Shown here one piece after another: positions 43,345-53,567 of a stretch of DNA of 64,000 nucleotides. The number at the start of each line of letters is the position of its first letter. Positions within the stretch are counted from its first letter, which is position 1. Origin of the DNA: Hawksworthiomyces lignivorus (taxonomy: Eukaryota; Ascomycota; Sordariomycetes; Ophiostomatales; Ophiostomataceae); contig NTMA01000036.1 of the NCBI GenBank assembly GCA_002917075.1, positions 124,001-188,000 of the forward strand, in the 5' to 3' direction. A model generated the notes under the pieces. It had not been told where the DNA came from. It did no database searches and worked only from the letters and a program-made list of their open reading frames with translations. The translations under genes and the position numbers were made by a program.

Positions 43345-44446
43345 TTTGACCGATTTGTTTTAGTATTGATAAATGACTTATATATGACAATTATTTCACA
43401 GCCTATTTCATCTATTTACGAGAATAGGTTAAGATTTGAAGAAACGGGGGAGTCGTGCATATTTAATGATAAGGCTCTGCGGTTCTCAACCCTCTCAAAC
43501 TCGTCGACTTTACGTATGTTATACGGAATAGGAACTTTGACTCTCTAAACTTGTTTTCATGAACCTTGTTTTCTGCTTTTTGCTCTTGAGGTAGGACCAG
43601 TTGATCTGCAAGAATTTTACTGTTGATGCTAAGTGCGTCACAGTGGCAACAGTATCAGAGTCCAATAAGGGTTTATCCGTGACGCAATGCCACTTATACA
43701 AGTTCCCGATGATGGCCATTCTACAATATGCAGGGACAACAACCAAGAGCCAGGATTTCGTCATACCTTGGCCTGTTACATTCAACTCAATGTCTACGTT
43801 CGATCCGAATGATATTGGCGAAATCGAATTTTTGTCATGGACTCTTGAACCCACCCCCCACCCCAGCCTCACGGCAGTTATGAAGAAGAATACCAAGGCG
43901 ACAATCGTGCAACGACTTCAGTTCTCCTAAACAAGGAGTTGCGTTTGTCTTTTAAGAGATTTCTTTGGCTGTTGGTACTTTTTTTTTTTTTGTGCGAACC
44001 GTCATAAGCAAAGCTTTCATTGAGCTTCTGTGTACTTGTGTTGGTAAAGCACTCTGCGGATAACATCAATATCAATAATAAATAGAACGTTCTCTTTTAT
44101 GCATGATGACGTCGTAAGTTGACCCCACACCAAGGCCATTTGCCCTTCAGTACCTCTCTGAAGATCCTCATGGCTTCCTTTTCAGATTTTCTTAAGCATG
44201 TTGAAATGAAGGTGCGGTTATCAAAAATGCAATTCCGATTGGTTAAGATATATTTGTTTTAATGAAAATATTTCTTTCCTACGAAAGGAGGAAATCAACA
44301 AGAAAAACAATGGGAGCAACAGAACATTAAAATAAAGATGAGAAACAGTTGCATCTAGAGATATGATTTAGGGGCTACCTCTAAGCTAAAGAAAGGCTCT
44401 TAAGGTACATGAATACTAACGTAATGGGCTCTCGTCATTCTTTCAT
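43345..44446. other. AT-rich intergenic region with one weak open frame
   Basis: 1.1 kb of AT-rich DNA between two minus-strand genes. A 110-codon plus-strand frame (43601-43930) is listed separately as a doubtful relic. 43981-43991 is a poly-T run. Otherwise no features. Confidence 0.5.
43601..43930 (+). pseudogene. Possible relic or orphan exon
   Basis: A plus-strand frame without its own ATG at the left (first codon TTG, preceded by TAG). The translation looks protein-like rather than low-complexity: VDAKCVTVATVSESNKG, FVIPWPVTFNSMSTFDPND, IEFLSWTLEPTPHPSLTAVM, ending at TAA. A short ATG frame 43559-43594 (MNLVFCFLLLR) just ahead is hydrophobic, like the start of a signal peptide, but no clean intron joins the two. 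It could be a decayed secreted-protein gene or one exon whose partner I cannot find. The opposite strand is also open, so chance remains possible. Confidence 0.25.
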
Positions 44447-45166
44447 TTACTTGCTGCACGGCCGCCAGCCGAGGTGCAGCTGGTGTGTGAACGCCACCGT
44501 AGCATCGTCGTCTGTGACCTGTCCCGATGCCGACCGGTTCGAGCTTGCTAGCGCGATCCGGTTGTTGACATTCAAAATTCCTGATGCACCGCAAGGCGCA
44601 TAGATTATGCTTGCCGTGGGGATCTTGTCGTTCTTTGTGTAGACTTGGCCTCCGGCCCACTCGCCGCCACCCGAAATAGACGTCTGCGTTGTTGCAGTCG
44701 CAGAGGCATCCTGCGAGAAGTAATATGTGCTGTAGAACGTGCCGGTGACACCGGGGTCGAGCTGCGCAAAGCCGTGGTACGTGCTGTCGAGTACGGAGAA
44801 TTGGAAACCGCCTGGATACTTGAGGTTCAGGTGCAGCTGGCAGTTTTTCGTCTTGTCGCCAAGATCATACTCGGGGCCAATAAACGTCTGGAACTTGTCA
44901 AAGCCAAACGTCACGACCGTCCGGTCGGGCGAGATGCTTGTCGATACGGAGCCTTGCGGGCAGCCGCTGCCGGAGAATGCAACGCTAATGACTTGAATTT
45001 GCGTTGGGTCCGGTGTATCACTATTGACACTGCTGGGGCCAAAGTTGTCTGACTGCGGCAGTGATGACGATGAATCAGCCGTCAGATCAGTACTGCCTTC
45101 GCCTAGAATGAAAGTCGGCGAGGCAGCAGCGAGAGCTGGAAGGAGAGCAAGAGACACAGACCGCAT
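44447..45166 (-). CDS. Secreted DUF4360 protein
   Basis: A single exon of 239 aa. A signal peptide (MRSVSLALLPALAAASP) is followed by a Ser/Asp-rich spacer. The DUF4360 domain then starts at VISVAFSGSGCPQGSVSTSI and continues through TVVTFGFDKFQTFIGP, KNCQLHLNLKYPGGFQFSVL, STYHGFAQLDPGVTGTFYST and a C-terminal YAPCGASGILNVNNRIAL. Conserved Cys in SGCPQ, KNCQ and APCG are expected to form disulfides. DUF4360 proteins are secreted beta-rich proteins widespread in ascomycetes; their function is unknown. It sits alone in AT-rich DNA, a frequent setting for fast-evolving secreted proteins. A late LGWRPCSK end follows the domain directly. Confidence 0.83.
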   Translation of the reverse strand: MRSVSLALLPALAAASPTFILGEGSTDLTADSSSSLPQSDNFGPSSVNSDTPDPTQIQVISVAFSGSGCPQGSVSTSISPDRTVVTFGFDKFQTFIGPEYDLGDKTKNCQLHLNLKYPGGFQFSVLDSTYHGFAQLDPGVTGTFYSTYYFSQDASATATTQTSISGGGEWAGGQVYTKNDKIPTASIIYAPCGASGILNVNNRIALASSNRSASGQVTDDDATVAFTHQLHLGWRPCSK

Positions 45167-47919
45167 TTTGGAATTTTAAGAAGGAGAAATAGATGTGCCA
45201 ATTGAGAAATTGAATGTTCCAATTTGATGTTGAATTATATGTTGTTCTTTGATGTCGTAGTTAGGCTAATCTAAAGGATGGAGAGGAATTGTTGCTTCAT
45301 CTTTCGTTTTCGCTCGAGAGCAGGCTCCCTTTAAATATTCAAAGTTAGCTCTCATAGAACGTCTCTTGTTTGCTTGTTGTGATGTTTTCTTTATCCGGAT
45401 GGAAAATTGAAAGGATTCGATATCCGGTGGCTGTGATCAAGATGCATCGTGAGAACCCTCCGAAAGACAAAGCGAGACCGGGACGTGCAGACAATATCCG
45501 AAGATGCAGACCATCGTCATCATAATAAATTTGCAATTGCACACACACGCGTCGGTTTGACTCCGCAGTTTCTCCAGTAACACTCTCCTCATAACTAGGG
45601 TAAAAATAAAATGCACAAGCTGCTGGTTCTTGACAAACGGCATCTTGGTTTCCCGGAAGTCGAAAAAGTAATATGAGATGGGGCATCATAATGGTGCTAT
45701 GGGCTGTGCCGCATGCAGCCAAGGGACGGGTTGATGAGGTCGCGAGGCACACAGGTTGCGGAATCCGGAGTACGCGGACGGCAGTCTGCTAGCGATTGCA
45801 AAAATAGGAGCTCTTAGGCTGGCTATCAATTGTGCAGCTCAAGCTGAGTTAATTCACCAAGTTCCGGCCGTAGAATAAAAATAATGAAAAAAACCAGCGG
45901 TGTCTGTTATTTCATTTCGGAGGGCCCTCTGATGTATGTGCCAAGACTCTTTCATTAATGAGCGTGTTGTGTTTAATGCATATCAAGGGACGACCACAAG
46001 TCAGGGATAATCCCTCCTACACTCCTTACCAAGAATCTCATGACCAGGGCCGCAGCTATCTTTTAACAGCTTCAATTAATACTTGTAAACCAGGCCATTC
46101 CGGGGAGACGCTGCGGAGAGGCCAGTGGCTCTCAAGGAAATCTAGATCCCATGTCTAAATTATGCTACATTGACTCTCAGGAATGCATTTTCAAGGGAAA
46201 GGTCTATATGATAAGGAGGGAACCGAAGTCCTTCAGTATTCATAAGGAAAAGCAATCGTAATCTGCTGCAACAGAATTATGCACTTTCTGTTATTTGTCC
46301 AGCCGATCCGGAAAAACGAATACGTGTGAGGGATCGTGGGTAAAATCTACACCATCTGCCAAGGCAAAGGGCTAAGAAGGACGAACTACAAACTACGTCA
46401 ATGCAATGTGACTTGCTAAAATCATCTTTCTATGTAACGTAGATCCCGAGTGGACGGCTACATCACACCTACCCGGAATTCCTACGAAGACATGTGATAT
46501 TCCACGGAAGATGGTAATGCTGCGAAATCACTTCAGAATAAGCCACAAGTTTGTAAAGCAAAGTAGTGGTATATATTATACAGAACTAGGACTTTGGAAG
46601 AGAAGAAATACGAGGAAATTGACGGCGAGAACTCTGGAGACAAAAATCAGACTTGGGCTTTGTTTTATCGGAGAATCTATCTACACGAAGCCATCAGCAG
46701 TACATAAAGAACACAGAAAATCTTGAGACTCTAATTTCATGTGCAGAACGTATGAAGAGCTGATCTGGTGCCTGTAAACAGCAATTACCCGCTGTTCTAT
46801 TTTTATACCCATCATCTCTCTTTGGATTTGATCAACTCCTCTCCTTTTCTACCCTCCCCGGTATTTTGGACCCCTGGCTTACGAACTGGAAAATTAAGCT
46901 TAATTTGGAAAAGGGTTCCCTCCGGGATAGCTGCCCTTGTCCCTCATCTCACTCTGCCCTATCTCTTTGATCATTTCATGGTTACAATAGCGGACGATGG
47001 AGGCCGGCTGCACACTGACGCCATGAGCCAGCGGCGCCACAATCATAGCACCCCCAACAAGGTCAAACAAATAAAGCACGTAGTATAATTGTATTTTTAA
47101 AGATCGTTTTTGGGCGAAGATACATAATATAATACGGCTCGCGAAAGGCTTGGTTTTTCAACTTGCATGGGACTTGCATGTGGATGTTCTCCGAATATCC
47201 CGGCTCAAGTCCGCGTGCCTCAATGAACGCCCAAGAAAATGAGCATATGACCAAATGAGAGCCTTGAAGTTTGTTTTTGTTGTCCACGTTTGTAAGTTTC
47301 TTGCTTTGTCCATTGCTATAGTTGTAGACATCCTTTGACGCTTTTCTCTGGTCAAAATCATTTTCGGTCTCGCTATTCTGTACCTACACGTAAGTCATTT
47401 TGCGGACAGGCCGAACCTGAAAAGAACCGAGGGCTTGGAGCCGGTTAAATCGTGGGTGGGTACTTTCATAGTTTTACGAGTTACTAACACTAACGTAGGA
47501 GACGACGCAGCTTCAACAGAAGCGAGCAGACGGAACACAGATGAAAAAAAAATTGTTGTGAGGCAATTTTTAATCTATCCTTACTTTTGTTGTCTAATTC
47601 CTTGCCGCCGACAATGATTTGACCTATCTAATAGTAGAGGGCATTCTCCATTTTCACACTTCATATTAGCGGAGTAGCTTTTGAGGGTTTCTCTATTTTG
47701 TACGTGCATGTTATTATTCCCTGGCTAGATTCTGCACAGCTATTCCACCCCCCCCCTTCAGAAAAGCGCACGCACTCTGTTCATTATATCGCATTGTCTT
47801 CTTTCGTAGATCCTTGGTCTACTAATTTATATTCATTTTATTTGTCATCTAGAGCCATACGTAAAACATTTCCCATTTTTAAAAGAATTTCTTTTTTTAC
47901 CCCGCCATACGAGATGCGT
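45167..47919. other. 2.75-kb AT-rich gene-poor region
   Basis: It lies between the DUF4360 gene start and the 3' end of the methylcitrate synthase. It contains no ORF with protein-like features; the 135-codon minus frame at 45345-45752 overlaps another open frame and has no motif. C-run CCCCCCCC near 47749. No repeat family recognised by eye. Confidence 0.5.
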
Positions 47920-49521
47920 CTAGTTCTTCTCGATCAGCTCCAGCAGACCCTTCAGGTCAATGCTCTTGGGCCGCTCAATGGGCAGGCCCAGGATGCGGTC
48001 CCAGATGAGCTGGGCCAGCGGGCCCAGGCCGCGGGACACGCCAAAGGTGGCGGTGTAGTACAGCGTCTCATGGAAGCCGTAGTGGTGGAAGAGGACGCCG
48101 GAGGCGGAGTCGACGTTGGGGTAAGGGTTCTTAGTCTTGCCGTGCTCCTTGAGGACGTCGGGTGCGACCTCGCTGTTGGCCTTGACGATGCGGAAGACGG
48201 GGTCGGCGGCGATAGCGGGGCGGGCGTCGGCGTAATCCATAAGGGCCTCGAAGCGTGGGTCGGGCTTGCGCAGCACGCCGTGGCCGTAGCCGGGCACGAC
48301 GCGGCCGCTCTTGAGGGTCGACCACAGGTAGGTGCGGACGTCCTCGTGGGTGTAGTTCTCAGGAATGGAGTCCTTCATCTGGAGGATCCAGCGGAGCACC
48401 TCCTGGGCGGCCAGGCTGCGGTAGGTGTCAGCAAACGCGTCTTTTGTTCATGAGAAGACAAAGAGGAAAAGCAAGAAGCGAGAGAAAGAACTCACCCGTG
48501 GAGGGGGCCGGCCAGACCCTGCAGACCGGCGCTGTAGCTCAGGAAGGGGTCGCTCAGGGCGCTGCCGACCAGGTGGGTAGCGTGGGCGGAGACGTTGCCG
48601 CCCTCGTGGTCGCCGTGCAGGGCGAGGTAGAGGCGGAGGAGGTCCTGGAAGTTCTCGTGCTCCTTGCCGCCCTTGCCGAGCAGGGCAGCGAAGTTGTAGG
48701 ACCAGTCCTGGTTCAGGTCGACCTTGGCAGGGAGGGCGCCGCCGCCGTGGTAGGCGTTCTGGTAGATCTTGGCGGCGATGGTGGGCAGCTTGGCCAGCAG
48801 GCTGATGGAGTCGTCAAAGGTGGGCTCCCAGTAGTCGGCCTTGCTGATGCCCTTGGCGTAGCCCTCGGCAAAGGCCGAGGTGTGGCTGAGCGCCGACACG
48901 GCGATGGAGAACTGGGTCATGGGGTGGACGTCGGCGGGCAGGTTGTCCAGCAGCTGGTTGATAAAGGCGGGCAGCTCGGCCTGCTCGGCGAGCTGGCGCG
49001 AGAAGGCGCGGACCTGCGCGGTGGAGGGGACCTTGCCGGTGAGCAGCAGCCAGAACATGGCCTCGGGAAGCATCTCGGTGCCCGAGGTGCCCTTGGGCAG
49101 CTCGCGCTGGCAGTCCTTGATGGTGCGGCCGTGGAAGCGGATGCCCTCCTCGGGGTCGACCACGCTGGCCTCCCAGAGCATGGCCTTGAGGCTGCGCATG
49201 CCGCCGATGGTCTGCTCGACCTTGAGGTCGCCAATCACCTTGGAGCCGTTGGCCTTCACCTTCTTGAGCAGCTCGCGCTTGGCAGGGATGACCTCCTTGA
49301 GCGTGGTCTTCAGATCTGGCTCGACAGAGGCCGAGAAGTAACGCGGGCGGTAGGCCAGCGTCGTGCGGCGGGCGCCGAAGGGCTAGAAGGGGGAGTGTCA
49401 GCCTGGGGCACGATCCAGGAAGCGCGAGAGCGCCATTGCCGCCATTGTAAACATTGCCAGAAAATTGTCGGTCACTTACGCGCAGAGAGCCCAAAGCTCT
49501 CGTGGATGTGCGAGCACTCAT
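47920..49521 (-). CDS. mcsA: Mitochondrial 2-methylcitrate synthase
   Basis: Exons 49521-49480, 49382-48496 and 48415-47920 join in frame to 474 aa (introns 97 and 80 nt). The N-terminus is a mitochondrial presequence (MSARTSTRALGSLR, then RRTTLAYRPRYFSAS). Citrate-synthase-fold landmarks are HPMTQFSIAVSALSHTSAFA, the active-site loop GNVSAHATHLVGSALSDP, VVPGYGHGVLRKPDPR and the catalytic-Asp segment NPYPNVDSASGVLFHHYG. Several blocks separate it from the fungal citrate synthases and match methylcitrate synthases: KVIGDLKVEQTIGGMRSLK, IRFHGRTIKDCQRELPKG and the EPDLKTTLKEVIPAKRELLK start. McsA condenses propionyl-CoA (and acetyl-CoA) with oxaloacetate, the first step of the methylcitrate cycle. 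It is divergent from the methylisocitrate lyase gene, which strongly supports the assignment. Confidence 0.88.
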
Positions 49522-50263
49522 CGTGACTGGGGAGGGCGGGGTAAGAGACAGGGAAAGGACGATTGGCAGTCTCAATTAGATCTTGCTTAGCAATTAAAGA
49601 AGAGAGAGAAGATCAGGAAAAAAAGAAAAAAAAAGAAGTCAAGAGAATCGAGAGAAGACCGTTCAAGATAAAAAAAAAAGCCCAACACAAGCCTCATTCC
49701 TCTGAAGTACCTGCATTCGGCATCACGCATGCCACTCCTCCCTACGTCAGATTGAACCGAGGAAAGCCGTCTTAGCGGTCACCACCGGGTAGCGGACAAG
49801 CGGGTGCTTTGGGGAGCATTGGCCAATCACATGCGCTCTTTCCAACCCCGCCACAGCCTTTTGCCTCGCCTTGTCGTTTAGCAGCATCTTTGTGGTGCTC
49901 TGGTTCGTCCTCTGGCGGATGGCCCTCGGCAAAGCTTTACCGTTGACCGATGGCCGCAGAACAGTGCAGAACAACGCCGAATCGGCTTGTACCTTGATTA
50001 TTCGTGCGGAAGACAGGATTAACTTAATATCCTCGAGTGCATTTGTGTGTGTGTGTGCATGAGTGTGTGTGTGTTTGTCAGGCAGGGTCAACGGATTATT
50101 GTTGGCCTTGGATCTATTTTTTGAGACACATTTTCTCATTTAAGACATCTCAAGCCAACGCAACTCAAACTAGAGAAAATTATTTTAGCTAGAAGGCAAA
50201 AACAGCACATATCGATCGATATCACCAACCTCAGCTACATACGCCGACAGAGAGAAAAGCATC
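49522..50263. promoter_or_regulatory. Shared promoter region of the methylcitrate gene pair
   Basis: 742 bp separates the divergent ATGs of the synthase (49521, -) and the lyase (50264, +). The left part (49595-49680) is purine-rich on the plus strand, i.e. C/T-rich in the synthase direction, and the right part contains a (GT)n microsatellite at about 50043-50078 and an AT-rich segment before the lyase. A shared control region would allow coordinate induction by propionate-generating substrates. I could not assign a specific factor site with confidence. Confidence 0.55.
50043..50078. repeat. (GT)n microsatellite
   Basis: An interrupted GT dinucleotide run (GTGTGTGTGTGCATGAGTGT and continuing) inside the shared methylcitrate promoter region, about 190-220 bp upstream of the lyase ATG. 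Confidence 0.75.
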
Positions 50264-52187
50264 ATGCTGCGGCGAGCAGTCACCAAAGCCGCCCTTCGAC
50301 GGACCACCCCGGCTCTCGTTCCCCGCACTCCCTTCGTCGCCGCCGCCGCCCCAACGACCGTCCGGCTGCTCTCCACAACCGTTCCTCGCCTCATGGCTTC
50401 TTCCCTCCCCACTATCGAGCATCCCCTGTCCCGGGCCCTCCCCAGTGACTCCTTTCAGCTGTTACCGGAGGCCGAGAAGGCTGGCGCGGCCGAGGATGCC
50501 CTGTACGAGGCACAGTTGAAGGAGGTCGAGGAGTGGTGGGCGTCGCCGCGTTTCAAGGGCATCAAGCGGCCTTACTCTGCCGCAGACGTGGTCTCTAAGC
50601 GTGGCTCACAAGTCCAGTCGTATCCCAGCTCCACGATGGCTCGCAAATTGTGGAATCTGATTCAAGAGCGAGAGGCCAAGGGCGAGCCCATCCATACGCG
50701 TAAGTCTTTTTGTTCCTTTTTGTTCTTTTTTTTCTGTCTGTTTGCTTTCCGTGGATTTTGTGACTAACCTCGGATTCCTTGCAGTCGGCGCCATCGACCC
50801 TGTTCAGATGACCCAGCAGGCCCCCTACCAGGAGGTCCTCTACATCTCCGGCTGGGCCTGCTCGTCCGTCCTCACCACCACGAACGAAGTGTCCCCAGAT
50901 TTTGGCGACTACCCGTACAATACCGTCCCGAACCAGGTCCAGCGCATGGCCAAGGCCCAGAGCATGCACGACCGCAAGCAGTGGGATGCGCGGCGCAAGC
51001 TGAGCCCCGAGGAGCGGGCCAAGACGCCGTACGTCGACTACCTGCGGCCCATCGTTGCCGACGGCGACACGGGCCACGGCGGGCTGTCGGCGGTGCTGAA
51101 GCTGGCTAAGCTGTTTGCGGAGAACGGCGCGGCGGCGGTGCACTTTGAAGACCAGATGCACGGCGGCAAGAAGTGCGGCCACCTGGCGGGCAAGGTGCTG
51201 GTGCCGACGGGCGACCACATCAACCGGCTGGTGGCGGCGCGGTTCCAGTGGGACGTGATGGGCACGGAGAACCTGGTGCTGGCGCGCACGGACTCGGAGT
51301 CGGGCAAGCTGATTAGCTCGGCCATCGACGTGCGCGACCACGAGTTCATCCTGGGCGTGGCCGACCCGGCGGTGGCGCCGCTGGCCGAGACGCTGCAGAG
51401 CATGGAGGCGGCCGGCGCGTCGGGCGCCGAGATCGACGTCTTCGAGGCCGACTGGGTCAAGAAGACGCCCCTGGTCACCTTTGACGAGGCCGCCGTCGCG
51501 CACCTGCGCGCCGCGGGCGTGGCCGCCGCCGACGTCGCCTCCTACGAGGCCGCCGTGGCCGCCGACCGCGACATGGGCATCACGCAGCGCCGCGCGCTGG
51601 CCAACGGGCTGCTGCCGGCCGGCAGCGAGCCCGTCTACTTCAGCTGGGACGTGCCGCGCACGCGCGAGGGCTTCTACCACTTCCGCGCCGGCATGGCCGC
51701 CGCCACCAAGCGCGCGCTCGCCTTTGCGCCCTACGCCGACCTGCTGTGGGTCGAGACCGGCGACCCCAACGTGGCGGTCGCGCGCGACCTCGGCCGCGCC
51801 GTGCGCAGCCGCTTCCCCCACAAGGGCCTCGTCTACAACCTGTCGCCCTCGTTCAACTGGATGGCCCACGGCTTCTCCGAGGCCACGCTCAAGTCCTTCA
51901 TCTGGGACATCGCCAAGGAGGGCTTCGTGCTGCAGCTCGTCTCGCTCGCCGGCCTGCACACCACCGCCACCGCCACCCTCAAGCTGGCGCGCGAGTTCCG
52001 CAAGGACGGCATGCTGGCCTACGTCAATGAGGTCCAGCGGCCCGAGAAGGAGATCGGCTGCGACGTGCTGACCCACCAGAAGTGGAGCGGCGCCAGCTAC
52101 ATCGACGGCATCCTGGGCGCCATCCAGAGCGGCAGCTCCAGCAACAAGAGCATGGGCGAGGGCAACACCGAGGGCCAGTTTGAATAA
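50264..52187 (+). CDS. mclA: Mitochondrial 2-methylisocitrate lyase
   Basis: Exons 50264-50699 and 50785-52187 join (phase 1, GTAAGT donor, 85-nt intron) to 612 aa. The first ~43 residues are rich in Arg/Ala/Thr without acidic residues ([20 protein letters not shown]), a mitochondrial presequence. The isocitrate-lyase-superfamily core has [22 protein letters not shown] with catalytic Cys at ~276, [25 protein letters not shown] and [16 protein letters not shown]. The [20 protein letters not shown] region and [14 protein letters not shown] match methylisocitrate lyases more than glyoxylate-cycle isocitrate lyases. The C-terminus (EGQFE) lacks a peroxisomal SKL-type signal. The enzyme splits 2-methylisocitrate to pyruvate and succinate, the last step of the cycle begun by the divergent neighbour. 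Confidence 0.87.
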
Positions 52188-52613
52188 GCTCGGGAAAAAC
52201 AAAGGAGATTTCGTGACAACATAGACTGATTTAAGGAATAAACTACCAAAAAGAACTTAGAAACACTTGTTCTTTCTCTGTTTCACTCTTCAATATGTTG
52301 TAGATATTTTACGAAGGAATAGCATAGATGGCGTTTGGGGTTAAAGCAAGCTCTAGGTATTGTACTTGCCTAGAGGCTACTTTGTGCAGAGAACACGAAA
52401 TGCAGAGAAAATATATTAGTACAAAAAATCACTTTGCATGCGTTGAAATATTTGAAATTATGTTTATTTATCTGCCATGGACGTAGAGCCCCTTCTAAGT
52501 AGGATGAACATCAACGGCTTTGTGAGATGCAGTATTTCCACACCCAAACACACGATGAGTCGTCTCATTGAAATAAATCGAAACGGCCGCTCCTTGCCAG
52601 CCCGGCGGAGTCT
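52188..52613. other. Convergent intergenic region
   Basis: 425 bp of AT-rich DNA between the 3' ends of the lyase and the SDR. It presumably holds both terminators. Nothing else seen. Confidence 0.5.
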
Positions 52614-53567
52614 CTAGTTGAGGCTCTCCTTCAGGGCGTTGTTCACGGGCGCCGCCGTGCTGGGCCCCTCAGGGGTGACGTAGGCCTTGGTCATGCCGCC
52701 GTCGACGACCATGTCGTGGCCGTTGACGAAGCTGGACTCGTCCGAGGCCAGGAACAGGACGGCCTGGGCCTGCTCGACGGCCTCGCCGAAGCGGCCGGTG
52801 GGGAAGTGGATCTCGCGGCGGGCGCGCTTGGGCTTGTCGTCGCCGAGCCAGTCCTGCAGCAGGGGCGTGTTGAGGGGCGCGGGGCACAGCGCGTTGAAGC
52901 GGAAGCCCTCGCGGGCGTGCACGATGGCGAGCTCGCGCGTCAGGGCCAGCACGGCGCCCTTGCTGGCGGTGTAGGCCAGCTGCGGCGTGGCCGAGCCGAC
53001 GAGCGCGACCACGGACGCCGTGTTGATGATGGAGCCCTTGGTCTTGCCGTGGCGGCGCAGCGCCAGCACCGCGTGCTTGCAGCCGAACCACACGCCCTTG
53101 ACGTTGATGTTGTGCGTCAGGTCCCAGATCTCCTCGGGCGTCTGCACCGCGTCGTCGTCGCGCGCGTGCATGATGCCCGCGTTGTTGAAGATCACGTCCA
53201 CGCCGCCCCAGCTGTCCACGTGCTCCACCATCGCCTGCACCTGCGCCTCCTTGGACACGTCGCACACGATCGTCTCCACGCGGCCCGCGCCCGGCACCAG
53301 CTGCTGCACCTTCTTCAGCGCCTTCTCCAGGGCCAGCGCCGAGATGTCTGCGAGCAGCACGTTGGCGCCCTCCTTGGCGAAGAGGATGGACGTCTCGAGC
53401 CCAATGCCGCTGATGGAACCGTCAGCACCGCTCCCGACATGTGCGTCTGCACCGAGGCATTCTTCAATTCGGCAATGCGAGGGAAATCTCTTGGCTTACC
53501 CTGCGGCACCGGTGACAATGGTGTTTTTGCCTTGCAGGCGGCCAGTCTTTGCTGCCGCGGAACTCAT
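52614..53567 (-). CDS. Classical short-chain dehydrogenase/reductase
   Basis: Exons 53567-53500 and 53409-52614 join (phase 2, 90-nt intron, GTAAGC donor) to 287 aa, restoring the cofactor motif TGAAGGIG across the junction (residues ~19-26). Other SDR landmarks are LLADIS after beta-2, VCDVS, FNNAG (NNAG motif), a Ser in NTASVVALVG and the YTASK catalytic pair, then NALCPAPLNTPLL and the FVNGHDMVVDGG end common in classical soluble SDRs. The acidic residue at the end of beta-2 (ADIS) favours NAD over NADP. It has no signal peptide or membrane helix, so is probably cytosolic. Substrate unknown. It sits tail-to-tail with the methylisocitrate lyase, but SDRs are too common for the position to prove a shared pathway. 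Confidence 0.86.

Noticed and set aside
47920..49521. Ordinary citrate synthase identity
   Set aside because: The N-terminal third follows the methylcitrate-synthase pattern (KVIGDLKVEQTIGGMR, FHGRTIKDCQ) rather than the CitA pattern, and the neighbour fits.
50264..52187. Glyoxylate-cycle isocitrate lyase (AcuD/Icl1) identity
   Set aside because: A mitochondrial presequence, absence of a C-terminal peroxisomal signal, the [12 protein letters not shown] block and the divergent methylcitrate synthase favour methylisocitrate lyase.
50595..52202. 535-codon minus-strand frame opposite the methylisocitrate lyase
   Set aside because: Antisense shadow caused by extreme GC3 of the lyase; composition (Val/Leu/Gly/Arg/His) is typical of such shadows.
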